Counted from the stretch's first letter, positions 16,853-25,189 are shown. The stretch is 64,000 nucleotides of DNA from Agromyces mariniharenae (GCF_008122505.1 NZ_VSSB01000001.1:1658891-1722890); one strand, 5' to 3'. A program made the numbers and translations. The notes: a model not told the origin generated them from the letters alone.

Positions 16853-17064
16853 GCGCCACTCTCACCCGACCCGCCTCCCCCGCCACGGGGATCGCCGCCG
16901 CCGCCATCCGCGCCGGCCGAGCCCTCGAGGCCTGGGGCCGAGCCCACGCCCTGCGCCGACGCGCGCAGCACCTCGAGGCGGTCCGCCTCGCCGCCGAGGC
17001 ATCCGAGGCCCGTCACCGCCGCGACGCGCTCATCGCGTCGACCACGCACGCCCCGCTCATCTGA
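16849..17064 (+). CDS. 71-residue Arg/Ala-rich helical mini-protein
   Basis: A 71-codon gene whose ATG overlaps the stop of the ArsR-type gene by four bases and whose TGA overlaps the ATG of the next gene. The product has a Ser/Thr/Ala head, a helix with RAGRALEAWGRAHALRRRA, then an Arg/Glu-rich stretch ending in APLI. It resembles the 83-residue protein at 37487 in layout (RAG-AL-AW-R core, Arg-rich tail, final LI), which suggests one small family. Function unknown; it may bind RNA, DNA or membranes through its charge. Confidence 0.65.
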   Translation: MSATLTRPASPATGIAAAAIRAGRALEAWGRAHALRRRAQHLEAVRLAAEASEARHRRDALIASTTHAPLI

Positions 17065-17639
17065 TGCGCATCGCGGTCGCGGGCACGCACGCGAGCGGCA
17101 AGAGCACGCTCGTCGCCGACTTCCTGGCGGCGCATCGAGAGTACGAGCACGAGCCCGAGCCCTACGAGTGGCTCGACGAGGACCTCGAGGCGCCCGATGC
17201 GGGCAGCTTCTTCCGCCAACTGCAGCTCGCGGTGCGGAGTTCCGGCGAACACGGTCCGGGCGAGCGAGCGATCGCCGAGCGATCGCCGCTCGACTTCCTC
17301 GCCTATCTCATGGCGCTCGACGAGCTCGACCGTGGTGGCCGATCGGCCGATCTCACCGCGCGCGCCGAGCCGCTGGCGGCGGCGGGCATGCGCTGCATCG
17401 ACCTGCTCGTCGTGCTCCCCCTCGGCTCGGGCTCCGATCGCATCGACGTCGACGGGTCCGAGGACCCGGCGCTTCGCGAGGCGATGAACGACGTCCTGCT
17501 CGAGCTCGTCCACGACACCGGTCTCGTCGGCGAGCACGCCGCCGTCGTGGAGATCTCGGGCACCCCGGTGCAGCGGCTCGCGGCGCTCGAGGCGGCCCTT
17601 GCGGCATCCGTCGCGCCCGACGACGTCAGGCGCGGATGA
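17064..17639 (+). CDS. P-loop AAA/kinase-like ATPase
   Basis: A 191-residue protein beginning MRIAVAGTHASGKSTLVADF, a Walker A loop at residues 7-15 of the nucleotide/sugar-kinase type (AAA_28/AAA_33-like). A DxD-like acidic stretch and the ERSPLDFLAYLMALDEL segment, typical of small deoxynucleoside-kinase-like P-loop proteins, follow. Substrate unknown. It is the third cistron of the ArsR-type operon, coupled by a one-base overlap. Its last 14 bases overlap the 3' end of the convergent DeoR-type gene. Confidence 0.75.
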   Translation: MRIAVAGTHASGKSTLVADFLAAHREYEHEPEPYEWLDEDLEAPDAGSFFRQLQLAVRSSGEHGPGERAIAERSPLDFLAYLMALDELDRGGRSADLTARAEPLAAAGMRCIDLLVVLPLGSGSDRIDVDGSEDPALREAMNDVLLELVHDTGLVGEHAAVVEISGTPVQRLAALEAALAASVAPDDVRRG

Positions 17640-18378
17640 GCTGCACCCCGGCCGCAGCGAGCGCCGCCATCGCCGGGCCGTCGTCGGCGTCGGTCACGAC
17701 GCCGCTCACGGCCGCCAGCGGCAGCACCTCGAACGCGGATGCCGCGCCGATCTTCTCGGAGCTCGCGAGCACGTAGGTGTCACCGGCCCGCGCCGCGATC
17801 GCGCGCTTCAGCGCGGCCTCGTCGCGATCGCCGGTCGTGAGTCCCGCCTCGGCGTGCACGCCGGTGACGCCGAGCAGGAACAGGTCGACCCGCAGGCGGG
17901 AGACGGCCTCGAGCGCCGTCGCGCCCGAGGCGACCATCGAGTGCCGGAACAGCCGGCCGCCGATGATCTCCACGTCGATGTCGGGGTGGCCGGCGAGCGC
18001 CACCGCGATCGTGGGGCTGTGCGTCACGATCGTCGCCCGCAGGTCGCGCGGCAGCGCATCGACCACGGCGAGCGCGGTCGTTCCGCCGTCGAGGGCGACC
18101 ACCGATCCCGGCGTGACGAGGGCCGCAGCGGATGCCGCGACGTGACGCTTGCCCCCGGGCGCGACCGAGGTGCGCGCGGCGTAGTCGGCCACGGCGGGCG
18201 ACACGGGGAGCGCGCCGCCGTAGACGCGCTGCACGAGTCCCGCGGAGGCGAGCTCGCGCAGGTCGCGGCGGATCATGTCCTCGGTGACGCCCAGCTCGCC
18301 CGCGATCTCGCGCGCGACGAGCCGTCCGTCGCGACGGAGTCGTTCGAGCAGCAGATCCCGGCGTTGCGCAGTCAGCAC
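17626..18378 (-). CDS. DeoR/GlpR-family transcriptional regulator
   Basis: A 250-residue DeoR-type repressor. The N-terminal winged helix (RRDLLLERLRRDGRLVARE, then LGVTEDMIRRDLRELASAG) is followed by VQRVYGGALP, the classic DeoR link, and a sugar-phosphate-sensing DeoRC domain with VALDGGTTALAV and LLGVTGVHAEAGLT. Such proteins sense a phosphorylated sugar or nucleoside. The GTG at 18378 has AAGGAGA upstream. It is divergent from the DUF4406 gene, and an 11-bp palindrome lies between them. Confidence 0.9.
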   Translation of the reverse strand: MLTAQRRDLLLERLRRDGRLVAREIAGELGVTEDMIRRDLRELASAGLVQRVYGGALPVSPAVADYAARTSVAPGGKRHVAASAAALVTPGSVVALDGGTTALAVVDALPRDLRATIVTHSPTIAVALAGHPDIDVEIIGGRLFRHSMVASGATALEAVSRLRVDLFLLGVTGVHAEAGLTTGDRDEAALKRAIAARAGDTYVLASSEKIGAASAFEVLPLAAVSGVVTDADDGPAMAALAAAGVQLIRA

Positions 18379-18406
18379 ACGGTTCTCCTTGTTTTTGCGC
18401 GTTTAT

Positions 18407-18417
18407 CCATACTATGG
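18407..18417. promoter_or_regulatory. palindrome CCATACTATGG in the deoR/DUF4406 divergent gap
   Basis: A perfect 11-bp inverted repeat with a single central base, in the 48-base AT-richer gap between the divergent starts. It overlaps a TACTAT hexamer that would serve as a -10 box for the rightward gene. A bound DeoR-type dimer here would block both promoters. Confidence 0.45.
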
Positions 18418-18426
18418 TGTCGAACC

Positions 18427-18804
18427 ATGGAATCCAAGCTCATCCTCATCGCCGGCCCCTACCGTTCGGGCACGGGCGACGACCCCGTCCTCCTCGACCG
18501 GAACCTCCGCCGGCTCGAGGAGGCCGCGTGGCCGATCTTCCGCAAGGGCCACGTGCCGATGATCGGCGAGTGGGTCGCGCTGCCCGTGCTCTCGAGCGCC
18601 GGCGCGGCCGGCATCGCCGATCCCCTGGCCGATGAGGTGGTCTACCCCACCGCGCACCGGCTCCTCCAGCACTGCGACGCCGTGCTGCGCCTGCCGGGCG
18701 ACTCACGCGGGGCCGACCTCGACGTCGCCATCGCACGGGAGCGCGGCATCCCGGTCTACGCCTCGATCGACGAGATCCCCGACGCGGCGGCCGCCGCCGC
18801 CTGA
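18427..18804 (+). CDS. DUF4406/nucleoside 2-deoxyribosyltransferase-like protein
   Basis: A 125-residue Rossmann-like protein beginning MESKLILIAGPYRSGTGDD. The AGPY opening, a late LPGDSRGADLDVAIARERG and the overall size match DUF4406 and the nucleoside 2-deoxyribosyltransferase-like group, which cleave N-glycosidic bonds; no reaction is proven for this branch. The start is ATG 18427, close behind the putative promoter and operator, with no strong ribosome site, so the message may be nearly leaderless. Pairing with a divergent DeoR-type regulator suggests a role in sugar or nucleoside metabolism. Confidence 0.75.
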   Translation: MESKLILIAGPYRSGTGDDPVLLDRNLRRLEEAAWPIFRKGHVPMIGEWVALPVLSSAGAAGIADPLADEVVYPTAHRLLQHCDAVLRLPGDSRGADLDVAIARERGIPVYASIDEIPDAAAAAA

Positions 18805-18823
18805 CCGGTCTTCCCCGGCGGTT

Positions 18824-18886
18824 CTGCGCCACTTCGGCCTCCGACGCGCCCATTCGACTGGCGCAGACCACGCCGAAGTGGTGCAG
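18824..18886. terminator. bidirectional terminator-like hairpin
   Basis: Arms at 18824-18838 and 18872-18886 (CTGCGCCACTTCGGC and its complement) pair over 15 bases with one mismatch around a 33-base loop. It sits between the convergent DUF4406 and PAP2 genes, where a two-way terminator is expected. No T-run follows. Confidence 0.55.
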
Positions 18887-18896
18887 CGGTGGCGCG

Positions 18897-19574
18897 TCAC
18901 CGCTCGGCCGAGAGCAGCTCCCGCCGGACCACGGCTGCACTCCAGCGCCCGAGCAGCACGCCCGCGACCGTGTCCGAGATGTGGTGCTGGCCGCGGTAGA
19001 TCCGCGACAGCGCGATGCCACCGGGAATCCCGTACCGCAGCAGCGGCCCGAGGACGCGGGTGCCGCGGCCTCCATGCCGTTCGAGCAGGTCGGCGAGGGT
19101 GGTGTGGATCGCGACCGCCGCCGCCGTGTGCCCCGACGGGAACGACGACGTCGCGTGCGGATGCTCCGGCCGCCACACGCCCCGGGGTCGCGGCCGTCCG
19201 ACGAGTGCCGCGGATCCGACGAAGCATGCCGTCTCGAGCGCGAGGACCGCACCCGGGGCGATGGCGGAGCGGCGGTCGCGCGTGAGCCACCACGTCACGC
19301 CGCACCACAACGCCCCGTTCGCGATCGTCTGCGGCACCCCCGAGTACCAGGAGAGCGGGGCGGTGACGCGATCGAGCAGCTCGCGAGTCTCGGGCGGATC
19401 GAGCAGCGCGCCGTCGTCGTCGGGCCGGTGGCCGAACGCCGCCTGCAGCGCGCGTACCGGCCGGTCCTCGAGGGGGTTGTCGCCGCCGACGAGCCGTACG
19501 ACTCGACCGGTTGCGGCGAGCACCGCGATCGCCCCGAGCCCCGGAAGGACGAACGAGCGGAGGAACGAGCGCAT
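18897..19574 (-). CDS. PAP2-superfamily membrane phosphatase
   Basis: A 225-residue membrane protein with the three PAP2 motifs: GRPRPRGVW (motif 1), SSFPSGHTAAA (motif 2, His) and SRIYRGQHHISDTVAG (motif 3, Arg and His). Several hydrophobic helices flank them. Members dephosphorylate phosphatidic acid, undecaprenyl pyrophosphate or similar lipids on the outer face of the membrane; which lipid is not evident. The start is ATG 19574. Confidence 0.85.
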   Translation of the reverse strand: MRSFLRSFVLPGLGAIAVLAATGRVVRLVGGDNPLEDRPVRALQAAFGHRPDDDGALLDPPETRELLDRVTAPLSWYSGVPQTIANGALWCGVTWWLTRDRRSAIAPGAVLALETACFVGSAALVGRPRPRGVWRPEHPHATSSFPSGHTAAAVAIHTTLADLLERHGGRGTRVLGPLLRYGIPGGIALSRIYRGQHHISDTVAGVLLGRWSAAVVRRELLSAER

Positions 19575-19697
19575 GCCCGCAGCCTAGCCACCGGGCCCGG
19601 CCGGAAGAATCATGCGACGACGTGCATCCGAACCCGCCCCGGGAGGAGAAGTACTGGTATCGGGTGCATTCGCGCCCGCCGATTGAAGGGAATTCCA

Positions 19698-19922
19698 ATG
19701 AAGCGCATTCTCGCCACCGGATTCATCGCCGCTCTCGCTGCGTTCGGCGTCGTCGGCGCCGCCGGCGCCGCCCACGCCGCACCCTCCGATGCTGCCTGCT
19801 TCGGCCAGGTGCACAAGACCATCAACACCGAAGGCGCCCTCGGATTCACGAACGTCGGAGACGTCGTCACGGCCGTCGGCGGCCAGGGCAAGAAGGAGAT
19901 CGCCAGGGGTCTCTGCGACTGA
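19698..19922 (+). CDS. 74-residue secreted protein with two cysteines
   Basis: A small exported protein. The N-terminus has a Lys/Arg start, a hydrophobic core and an AHA cleavage site, leaving a mature chain of about 45 residues beginning APSDAACFGQVHK. It carries one Cys near each end (ACFGQ and GLCD), so a disulfide could staple the termini. Gly-rich GFTNVGDVVTAVGGQGKK occupies the middle. ATG 19698 follows GAAGGGAA. I do not know a function; comparable short proteins occur in other actinobacteria. A strong hairpin lies downstream. Confidence 0.7.
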   Translation: MKRILATGFIAALAAFGVVGAAGAAHAAPSDAACFGQVHKTINTEGALGFTNVGDVVTAVGGQGKKEIARGLCD

Positions 19923-19972
19923 GCGGTCCTGACGCTGCTCAGCACCGTCTTCGTCGGGGGGTCGGCCCCGAC

Positions 19973-20013
19973 AGACAGAACGGCCCGGGTCGATGACCCG
20001 GGCCGTTCTGTCT
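19973..20013. terminator. perfect 19-bp terminator hairpin
   Basis: Arms at 19973-19991 and 19995-20013 pair perfectly over 19 bases around a GAT loop. It separates the plus-strand secreted-protein gene from the minus-strand tRNA-Leu and can end transcription from both sides. Confidence 0.85.
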
Positions 20014-20018
20014 GACCT

Positions 20019-20105
20019 TGGTGCGCAAGGGGGGAGTTGAACCCCCACGCCCTCACGGGCACACGGACCTGAACCGTGCGCGTCTGCCTATTCCGCCACT
20101 TGCGC
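20019..20105 (-). tRNA. tRNA-Leu (anticodon CAG)
   Basis: Read on the minus strand, the acceptor stem is GCGCAAG/CTTGCGC, the anticodon stem-loop carries TTCAGGT (anticodon CAG, reading CUG), and a long variable arm (GCCCGTGAGGGC) marks a class II tRNA, as for Leu. The T-arm GGGGGTTCAACTCCCCC is intact. CCA is encoded after the discriminator A. CUG is the dominant Leu codon expected in so GC-rich a genome. Confidence 0.95.
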
Positions 20106-20494
20106 ATGCTGCGACGCACACAGGTGCGAACCAGCCAACCGAGACTAACATCTCGTCGCGGCGATCGCCATTCGGCGGCCACGGCCTCCGAATCGAGCAC
20201 CGGATGCAGGAAGGAATCGGAGACTCGCCGCTCAGCTGACCCCGACACGCCGTGGTCGACCCGGGAGTTCCTGCATCGCCGGTCGGGCCACCCCGAGCTC
20301 GCGACACGCCCCCGCCGAGGGGCGCCCATGCTCCCAGACCCGACCCCCGACCCGCAACCACCCCGGCAACGTGGCATCCGGCCCTCGCGCTCACCCTCGA
20401 TGCAGCCCTAGCATCGACAGAGGTTCTGGCGCCCGCACCGACCGAAGCGACGAGACGTTCCCCCACCGACGCGACGAGACGAAAGGATCGCCCC
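20106..20494. other. 389-bp intergenic stretch without a gene
   Basis: Between tRNA-Leu and the beta-phosphoglucomutase gene. I see no credible coding frame with a ribosome site. The only structure noticed is a short direct repeat GCGACGAGACG, at about 20446 and 20471, just before the pgmB start. It should contain the promoters of the divergent tRNA and the pgmB-GH65 operon. Confidence 0.5.
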
Positions 20495-21349
20495 GTGACC
20501 CATTCCCCCATCGCCCCCGAGGCGGCCGACCTCAGCGGCATCCGCGGCTACCTGTTCGACCTCGACGGCGTGCTCACGCCCACCGCGGTCGTGCACATGC
20601 ACGCGTGGTCGCGGCTGTTCACGCCCTTCCTTGAGGCGCATGGCGCGAAGCCGTACTCCGACGACGACTACTTCGCCTACATCGACGGCAAGCCCCGGTA
20701 CGACGGGGTCCGGTCGCTGCTCGCCAGCCGCGGCATCGTCGTCGACGAGGGCGAGGTGACGGATGCCGCGACCGCCGACACGGTCCACGGCCTCGGCAAC
20801 CGCAAGAACGACGCCTTCAACGCCACGCTCGCCGAGGAGGGCGTGGCGGCCTATCCGGCGAGCGTCGCGTTCCTCGACGCGGTCACGCGCGCGGGAGCGA
20901 GGGTCGCCGTGGTCTCGAGCTCGAAGAACGCGCCGTCGGTGCTCGCCGCCGCGGGCCTCGCCGAGCGGTTCGAGGTCGTCGTCGACGGCGCCGTCGCCGC
21001 CCGCGACGGCCTGCCCGGCAAGCCCGAGCCCGACACCTTCGAGCGCGCCGCCGAGCTGCTCGGCCTCGACACCGCGGAGTGCGCCGTGGTCGAGGACGCG
21101 GAGTCCGGCGTGAAGGCCGGAGCGGCGGGAGAGTTCGGTATCGTCATCGGGGTCGATCGCGGCGTCGGCCGCGATGCCCTCCGGGAGCTCGGCGCCGACG
21201 TGATCGTCGACGAGCTCGACGAGCTCATCCCCGCCGTCGAGCGCGCCGCCGCGGCATCCGGCACCGCATCGGCCGGCACCGCGGCCTCCGATGTCCCCCC
21301 GAACCCCACCGACTCCCCCGCCCCCAGCACCCGAGAGGAACCTGCATGA
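20495..21349 (+). CDS. HAD-family beta-phosphoglucomutase-like hydrolase
   Basis: A 284-residue haloacid-dehalogenase-superfamily protein. Motif 1 is FDLDGVLTPT, with nucleophile Asp and acid/base Asp; motif 2 is VVSSSKNAP, the Lys of GLPGKPEPDTF serves as motif 3, and VVEDAESGVKAG is motif 4. The layout is that of beta-phosphoglucomutase, which interconverts beta-glucose 1- and 6-phosphate. A Pro/Ser/Thr-rich tail of about 30 residues follows the domain. GTG 20495 is preceded by AAAGGA. The next gene, a GH65 phosphorylase that releases beta-glucose 1-phosphate, overlaps its stop (ATGA), which strongly supports this role. Confidence 0.88.
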   Translation: MTHSPIAPEAADLSGIRGYLFDLDGVLTPTAVVHMHAWSRLFTPFLEAHGAKPYSDDDYFAYIDGKPRYDGVRSLLASRGIVVDEGEVTDAATADTVHGLGNRKNDAFNATLAEEGVAAYPASVAFLDAVTRAGARVAVVSSSKNAPSVLAAAGLAERFEVVVDGAVAARDGLPGKPEPDTFERAAELLGLDTAECAVVEDAESGVKAGAAGEFGIVIGVDRGVGRDALRELGADVIVDELDELIPAVERAAAASGTASAGTAASDVPPNPTDSPAPSTREEPA

Positions 21350-23856
21350 GGTTCGCCGACCACGACCCGCTGAACCGCAGCCGGTTCCCCATCGACGAGT
21401 GGGCGTTCATCGAGACGGAGTTCGGCGTGGCCGACATGGGCCGCACCGAGACCCTCTTCGCCGTGGGCAACGGCTACCTCGGCCTGCGCGGCAACGTCGA
21501 GGAGGGCCGCGACGGCCACATGCACGGCACGTTCGTGAACGGGTTCCACGAGACATGGCCGATCCGTCACGCCGAGGAGGCGTTCGGATTCGCCCGCGTC
21601 GGCCAGACGATCGTGAACGCACCCGACGCCAAGGTCATCCGCCTCTACGTCGACGACGAGCCGCTCGTCATCACGGTCGCCGAGATCCTCGCCTACGAGC
21701 GCCGACTCGACTTCCGCCTCGGCTCCCTCTCGCGCTCGATCGAGTGGCGCACGCCGTCGGGCAAGCGCGTGCTCATCACGAGCAGGCGCATGGTGTCGTT
21801 CACCGACCGGCACCTCGCCCTCATCGACTACGAGGTCGAACTGCTCGACGCGGATGCCGCGGTCACCATCTCGAGCCAGATCCTGAACCGCCAGGACGGC
21901 CGCGACGAGTACCGGTCGGGCGTGCAGGAGCCGCAGGGCGCCTTCGACCCGCGCAAGGCGGAGCAGTTCACCGAGCGCGTGCTGCAGCCGCGAGTGAAGC
22001 GCGCCGAGGGATCGCGCTACATGCTCGGCTACCAGTCCACGAACTCGGGCATGACCATGGCGATCGGCGCCGAGCACTCGATCGAGACCGAGAACGAGTT
22101 CACCGAGTCGGGCACGATCGGCGACGACCTCGCCAAGCACATCTACCGGGTGCACGCGAAGCAGGGCCAGCCGATCCGCATCACGAAGGCGATCAGCTAC
22201 CACACGGCCCGCACCGTTCCGGCGCGCGAGCTCGTCGACCGCGCCGACCGCACGCTCGATCGGGCGGCCGAGCTCGGCGTGGCCGAGATCTTCGACCAGC
22301 AGCACTCGTGGCTCGACGACTACTGGGCGCGCTCCGACGTCGAGATCGAGGGCCACCCGGCGCTGCAGCAGGCCATCCGCTGGAACCTGTTCCAGCTCGC
22401 GCAGGCCACCGCGCGCACCGACGGCGACGGCGTCGCCGCGAAGGGCGTCTCGGGGTCGGGCTACGGCGGCCACTACTTCTGGGACAGCGAGATCTACGTC
22501 ATGCCGTTCCTCAGCTACACGGCCCCCGTGGTGGCGCGCAACGTGCTGCGATTCCGGCAGCGGATGCTCGACGCCGCCCGCGGCCGCGCGCTCGAGCTCA
22601 ACCAGCGCGGGGCCCTCTTCCCCTGGCGCACCATCAACGGCCTCGAGTCGAGCGCGTACTACGCGGCCGGCACCGCGCAGTACCACATCGACGCGGACAT
22701 CGCCTTCGCCCTCTGCCAGTACGTGGCCGCGACGGGCGACGTCGACTTCCTCGCCCGCGGCGCGATCGACATCCTCGTCGAGACCGCGCGCATGTGGGAG
22801 GACCTCGGGTTCTGGCGCACGGGCGCCGACGACGTGTTCCACATCCACGGCGTCACCGGGCCCGACGAGTACACGACGGTCGTGAACGACAACCTCTACA
22901 CGAACGTCATGGCGCGGGCGAACCTCGCTGCCGCGGCATCCGCGGTCGACAACCTGCAGGTCAACGACCCGATCGCGTACCACAAGCTGGTCGCACGCCT
23001 CGAGGTCACCCCGGCCGAGGTGGCGAGCTGGCGTCGCGCGGCCGCGCACATGCACATCCCCTACGACGAGCAGCTCGGCATCCACCCGCAGGACTCCGCG
23101 TTCCTGCAGAAGGAGCTGTGGGACCTCGAGAACACCCCCGAGGACCGCCGGCCGCTGCTGCTCCACTACCACCCGCTCGTCATCTACCGGTTCCAGGTGC
23201 TGAAGCAGGCCGACGTGGTGCTCGCGCTGTACCTGCAGGGCGACCGGTTCTCGACCGAGGCGAAGCGCGCGAACTTCGAGTACTACGACCCGCTGACCAC
23301 GGGCGACTCGACGCTGTCGGCGGTCGTGCAGTCCATCATCGCCGCCGAGGTCGGCTACCACGAGCTGGCCATGCGGTACTTCCGATCGGCGCTCTTCGTC
23401 GACCTCGCCGACCTGCACCACAATGCGGCCGACGGCGTGCACGTGGCCTCGACGGGCGGCGTGTGGGCCGCGCTCGTGTCGGGCTTCGGCGGGTTCCGCG
23501 ACCACAACGGCGTCTTCTCGTTCGACCCGCGCCTGCCCGACGACTGGCGCAAGCTGGTCTACCGCCTGACGCTTCGCGGAACCCGCCTGCGCGTGGAGCT
23601 CGAGGCCGAGTCGATCACGTTCGTCGTGGAGGCCGGTGACGAGGCGCGGGTGAAGGTGCGCGGCGCCGACGTGGTCGTCACGGCGGATGCCCCGGTCAGC
23701 GTCCCGCTCGACGGCCAGGGCCCCCGGCTGTACGGCGCTCCGACCATGCGCGACGTCGCCGGATCGCGCCGCGCGGACGGCACGCTGCTCACCGCATCGA
23801 TCCCCACGCTGTCGCTCGACGTCGACGAGGAGGAAACGGCGATTCCGATCGACTGA
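21346..23856 (+). CDS. GH65 disaccharide phosphorylase (maltose/trehalose/kojibiose type)
   Basis: An 836-residue glycoside hydrolase family 65 enzyme. It has an N-terminal beta-sandwich (TLFAVGNGYLGLRGNVEEG), an (alpha/alpha)6 barrel with GHYFWDSEIYVMPFL, and the general-acid Glu at about 508 in VTGPDEYTTVVNDN, then a small C-terminal sheet domain. GH65 phosphorylases split alpha-glucosides with inversion, giving beta-glucose 1-phosphate. The coupled beta-phosphoglucomutase would pass this into glycolysis. The exact sugar (maltose, trehalose, kojibiose or nigerose) is not decided by what I can see. ATG 21346 overlaps the upstream stop. Confidence 0.9.
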   Translation: MRFADHDPLNRSRFPIDEWAFIETEFGVADMGRTETLFAVGNGYLGLRGNVEEGRDGHMHGTFVNGFHETWPIRHAEEAFGFARVGQTIVNAPDAKVIRLYVDDEPLVITVAEILAYERRLDFRLGSLSRSIEWRTPSGKRVLITSRRMVSFTDRHLALIDYEVELLDADAAVTISSQILNRQDGRDEYRSGVQEPQGAFDPRKAEQFTERVLQPRVKRAEGSRYMLGYQSTNSGMTMAIGAEHSIETENEFTESGTIGDDLAKHIYRVHAKQGQPIRITKAISYHTARTVPARELVDRADRTLDRAAELGVAEIFDQQHSWLDDYWARSDVEIEGHPALQQAIRWNLFQLAQATARTDGDGVAAKGVSGSGYGGHYFWDSEIYVMPFLSYTAPVVARNVLRFRQRMLDAARGRALELNQRGALFPWRTINGLESSAYYAAGTAQYHIDADIAFALCQYVAATGDVDFLARGAIDILVETARMWEDLGFWRTGADDVFHIHGVTGPDEYTTVVNDNLYTNVMARANLAAAASAVDNLQVNDPIAYHKLVARLEVTPAEVASWRRAAAHMHIPYDEQLGIHPQDSAFLQKELWDLENTPEDRRPLLLHYHPLVIYRFQVLKQADVVLALYLQGDRFSTEAKRANFEYYDPLTTGDSTLSAVVQSIIAAEVGYHELAMRYFRSALFVDLADLHHNAADGVHVASTGGVWAALVSGFGGFRDHNGVFSFDPRLPDDWRKLVYRLTLRGTRLRVELEAESITFVVEAGDEARVKVRGADVVVTADAPVSVPLDGQGPRLYGAPTMRDVAGSRRADGTLLTASIPTLSLDVDEEETAIPID

Positions 23857-23918
23857 CATCGGGCGTTCACAGCCGCTGCGGCTACCATGACACCATCACG
23901 AACGGGATCGGGAGACCT

Positions 23919-24659
23919 GTGGGCCTACTGGACAACTTCGAGAAGGGTCTCGAACGCGCCGTGAACGGCGCATTCGCGAAGACCTTCCGCTCGGGGCTGC
24001 AGCCCGTGGAGATCACGGCGGCGCTGAAGCGCGAGATCGACACGAAGGCGGCGGTCGTCTCGCGCGACCGCGTGCTCGTGCCGAACACGTTCACCGTGCG
24101 CATGTCGCCGACCGACCACGACCGCATGGCGGGCCTCGGCCCGGCCCTCATCGACGAGCTCACCGACCTCGTGCAGAAGCACGCCGCCAGCCAGCGCTTC
24201 CAGTTCGCGGGCGGCATCTCGATCGCGCTCCAGCCCGATCCGGGCCTCTCCGAGGGGATGGTGCAGGTCGACTCCCGCAACGTGAAGGGCCAGGTCGCCT
24301 GGACGCCCGTGCTCGACGTGGGCGGCAAGCGCTACCCGATCCTGAAGGGCCGCACGGTCATCGGCCGCGGCAGCGACGCCGACCTGACCCTCGACGACTC
24401 CGGCGCCTCGCGTCGTCACGCCGAGGTGCAGTGGGACGGCACGCGCGCCCGCGTGCGCGACCTCGGCTCGACGAACGGCACCCAGCTCAACGGCGCGCCC
24501 GTGCGCGAGGCCGTGCTCGAGCCCGACGCCGTCATCACCATCGGCCGCTCGCGGATCGTGTTCCGCGTGCTGGCCCAGGCCTCCGCGCCCGCCGGCCATG
24601 GCGCCGACCCCGCCACGCAGCGCCACGACATGGGCGGGTTCTGGGGGCCCGGCGAATGA
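23919..24659 (+). CDS. fhaA: FhaA: DUF3662 and FHA domain protein
   Basis: A 246-residue cytoplasmic scaffold. The N-terminal DUF3662 domain (GLLDNFEKGLERAVNGAF, residues 2-19 onward) is followed by an FHA domain at about 145-235 with VIGRGSDADL and SRRHAEV, which binds phosphothreonine. In mycobacteria FhaA links Ser/Thr kinase signalling to peptidoglycan synthesis at poles and septum, partly through the pseudokinase MviN/MurJ. GTG 23919 follows a weak GGGAG. It is the first gene of a seven-gene, tightly coupled cluster. Confidence 0.93.
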   Translation: MGLLDNFEKGLERAVNGAFAKTFRSGLQPVEITAALKREIDTKAAVVSRDRVLVPNTFTVRMSPTDHDRMAGLGPALIDELTDLVQKHAASQRFQFAGGISIALQPDPGLSEGMVQVDSRNVKGQVAWTPVLDVGGKRYPILKGRTVIGRGSDADLTLDDSGASRRHAEVQWDGTRARVRDLGSTNGTQLNGAPVREAVLEPDAVITIGRSRIVFRVLAQASAPAGHGADPATQRHDMGGFWGPGE

Positions 24660-25189
24660 GCGAACTCACCCTCCTGGTCCTCCAACTCGGTTTCCTCGTC
24701 CTGCTCTGGGTCTTCGTCTTCGCGATCGTGTACTCGCTGCGCAGCGACCTGTTCGGACAGCGCGTGCGCAAGCTGCAGCCCGAAGCCGCGGCGGCCGCGC
24801 CGGCGCCCGCGGCCGCCTTCCCCGCCGCAGCGCCCGCCCCGTCGGCTCACCCGGCCGCGCCCGCCTCGGGCCCCGGAGGCGAGACCGCCTCCACCGAGAA
24901 CGCCACCCGCCTCGTCATCACGAGCGGGCAGAAGGCCGGGGCGGAGTTCCCGCTCGGCCGCGACGAGATCACCATCGGCCGGTCGAGCGACTCGGCGATC
25001 ATCATCCGCGACGACTACACGTCCACCCACCACGCCCGACTCATGCTGTGGAACGGCCGCTGGATGATCCAGGACCTCGACTCCACGAACGGCACGTTCC
25101 TCAACGGCTCCCGAGTGACCGTGCCGACGCCGATCCCGCTCGGAGCCACGGTCAAGGTCGGAGCGACGACGTTCGAGCTGCGACGGTAG
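24656..25189 (+). CDS. fhaB: FhaB/FipA: membrane-anchored FHA protein
   Basis: A 177-residue protein with one N-terminal transmembrane helix (residues about 3-25), a linker rich in Ala and Pro (about 40-75), and a C-terminal FHA domain with ITIGRSSDSAII and STHHARL. This is the architecture of FhaB (FipA), which in mycobacteria bridges FtsZ and FtsQ under oxidative stress and is phosphorylated by PknA. ATG 24656 overlaps the fhaA stop (ATGA), which decides the start over upstream in-frame codons. Confidence 0.92.
   Translation: MSELTLLVLQLGFLVLLWVFVFAIVYSLRSDLFGQRVRKLQPEAAAAAPAPAAAFPAAAPAPSAHPAAPASGPGGETASTENATRLVITSGQKAGAEFPLGRDEITIGRSSDSAIIIRDDYTSTHHARLMLWNGRWMIQDLDSTNGTFLNGSRVTVPTPIPLGATVKVGATTFELRR

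Noticed and set aside
20851..23859. Minus-strand open frame of about 1,000 codons opposite the GH65 and pgmB genes
   Set aside because: Composition is antisense-like (Val-Asp-Arg-Glu repeats) and it spans two well-identified sense genes.
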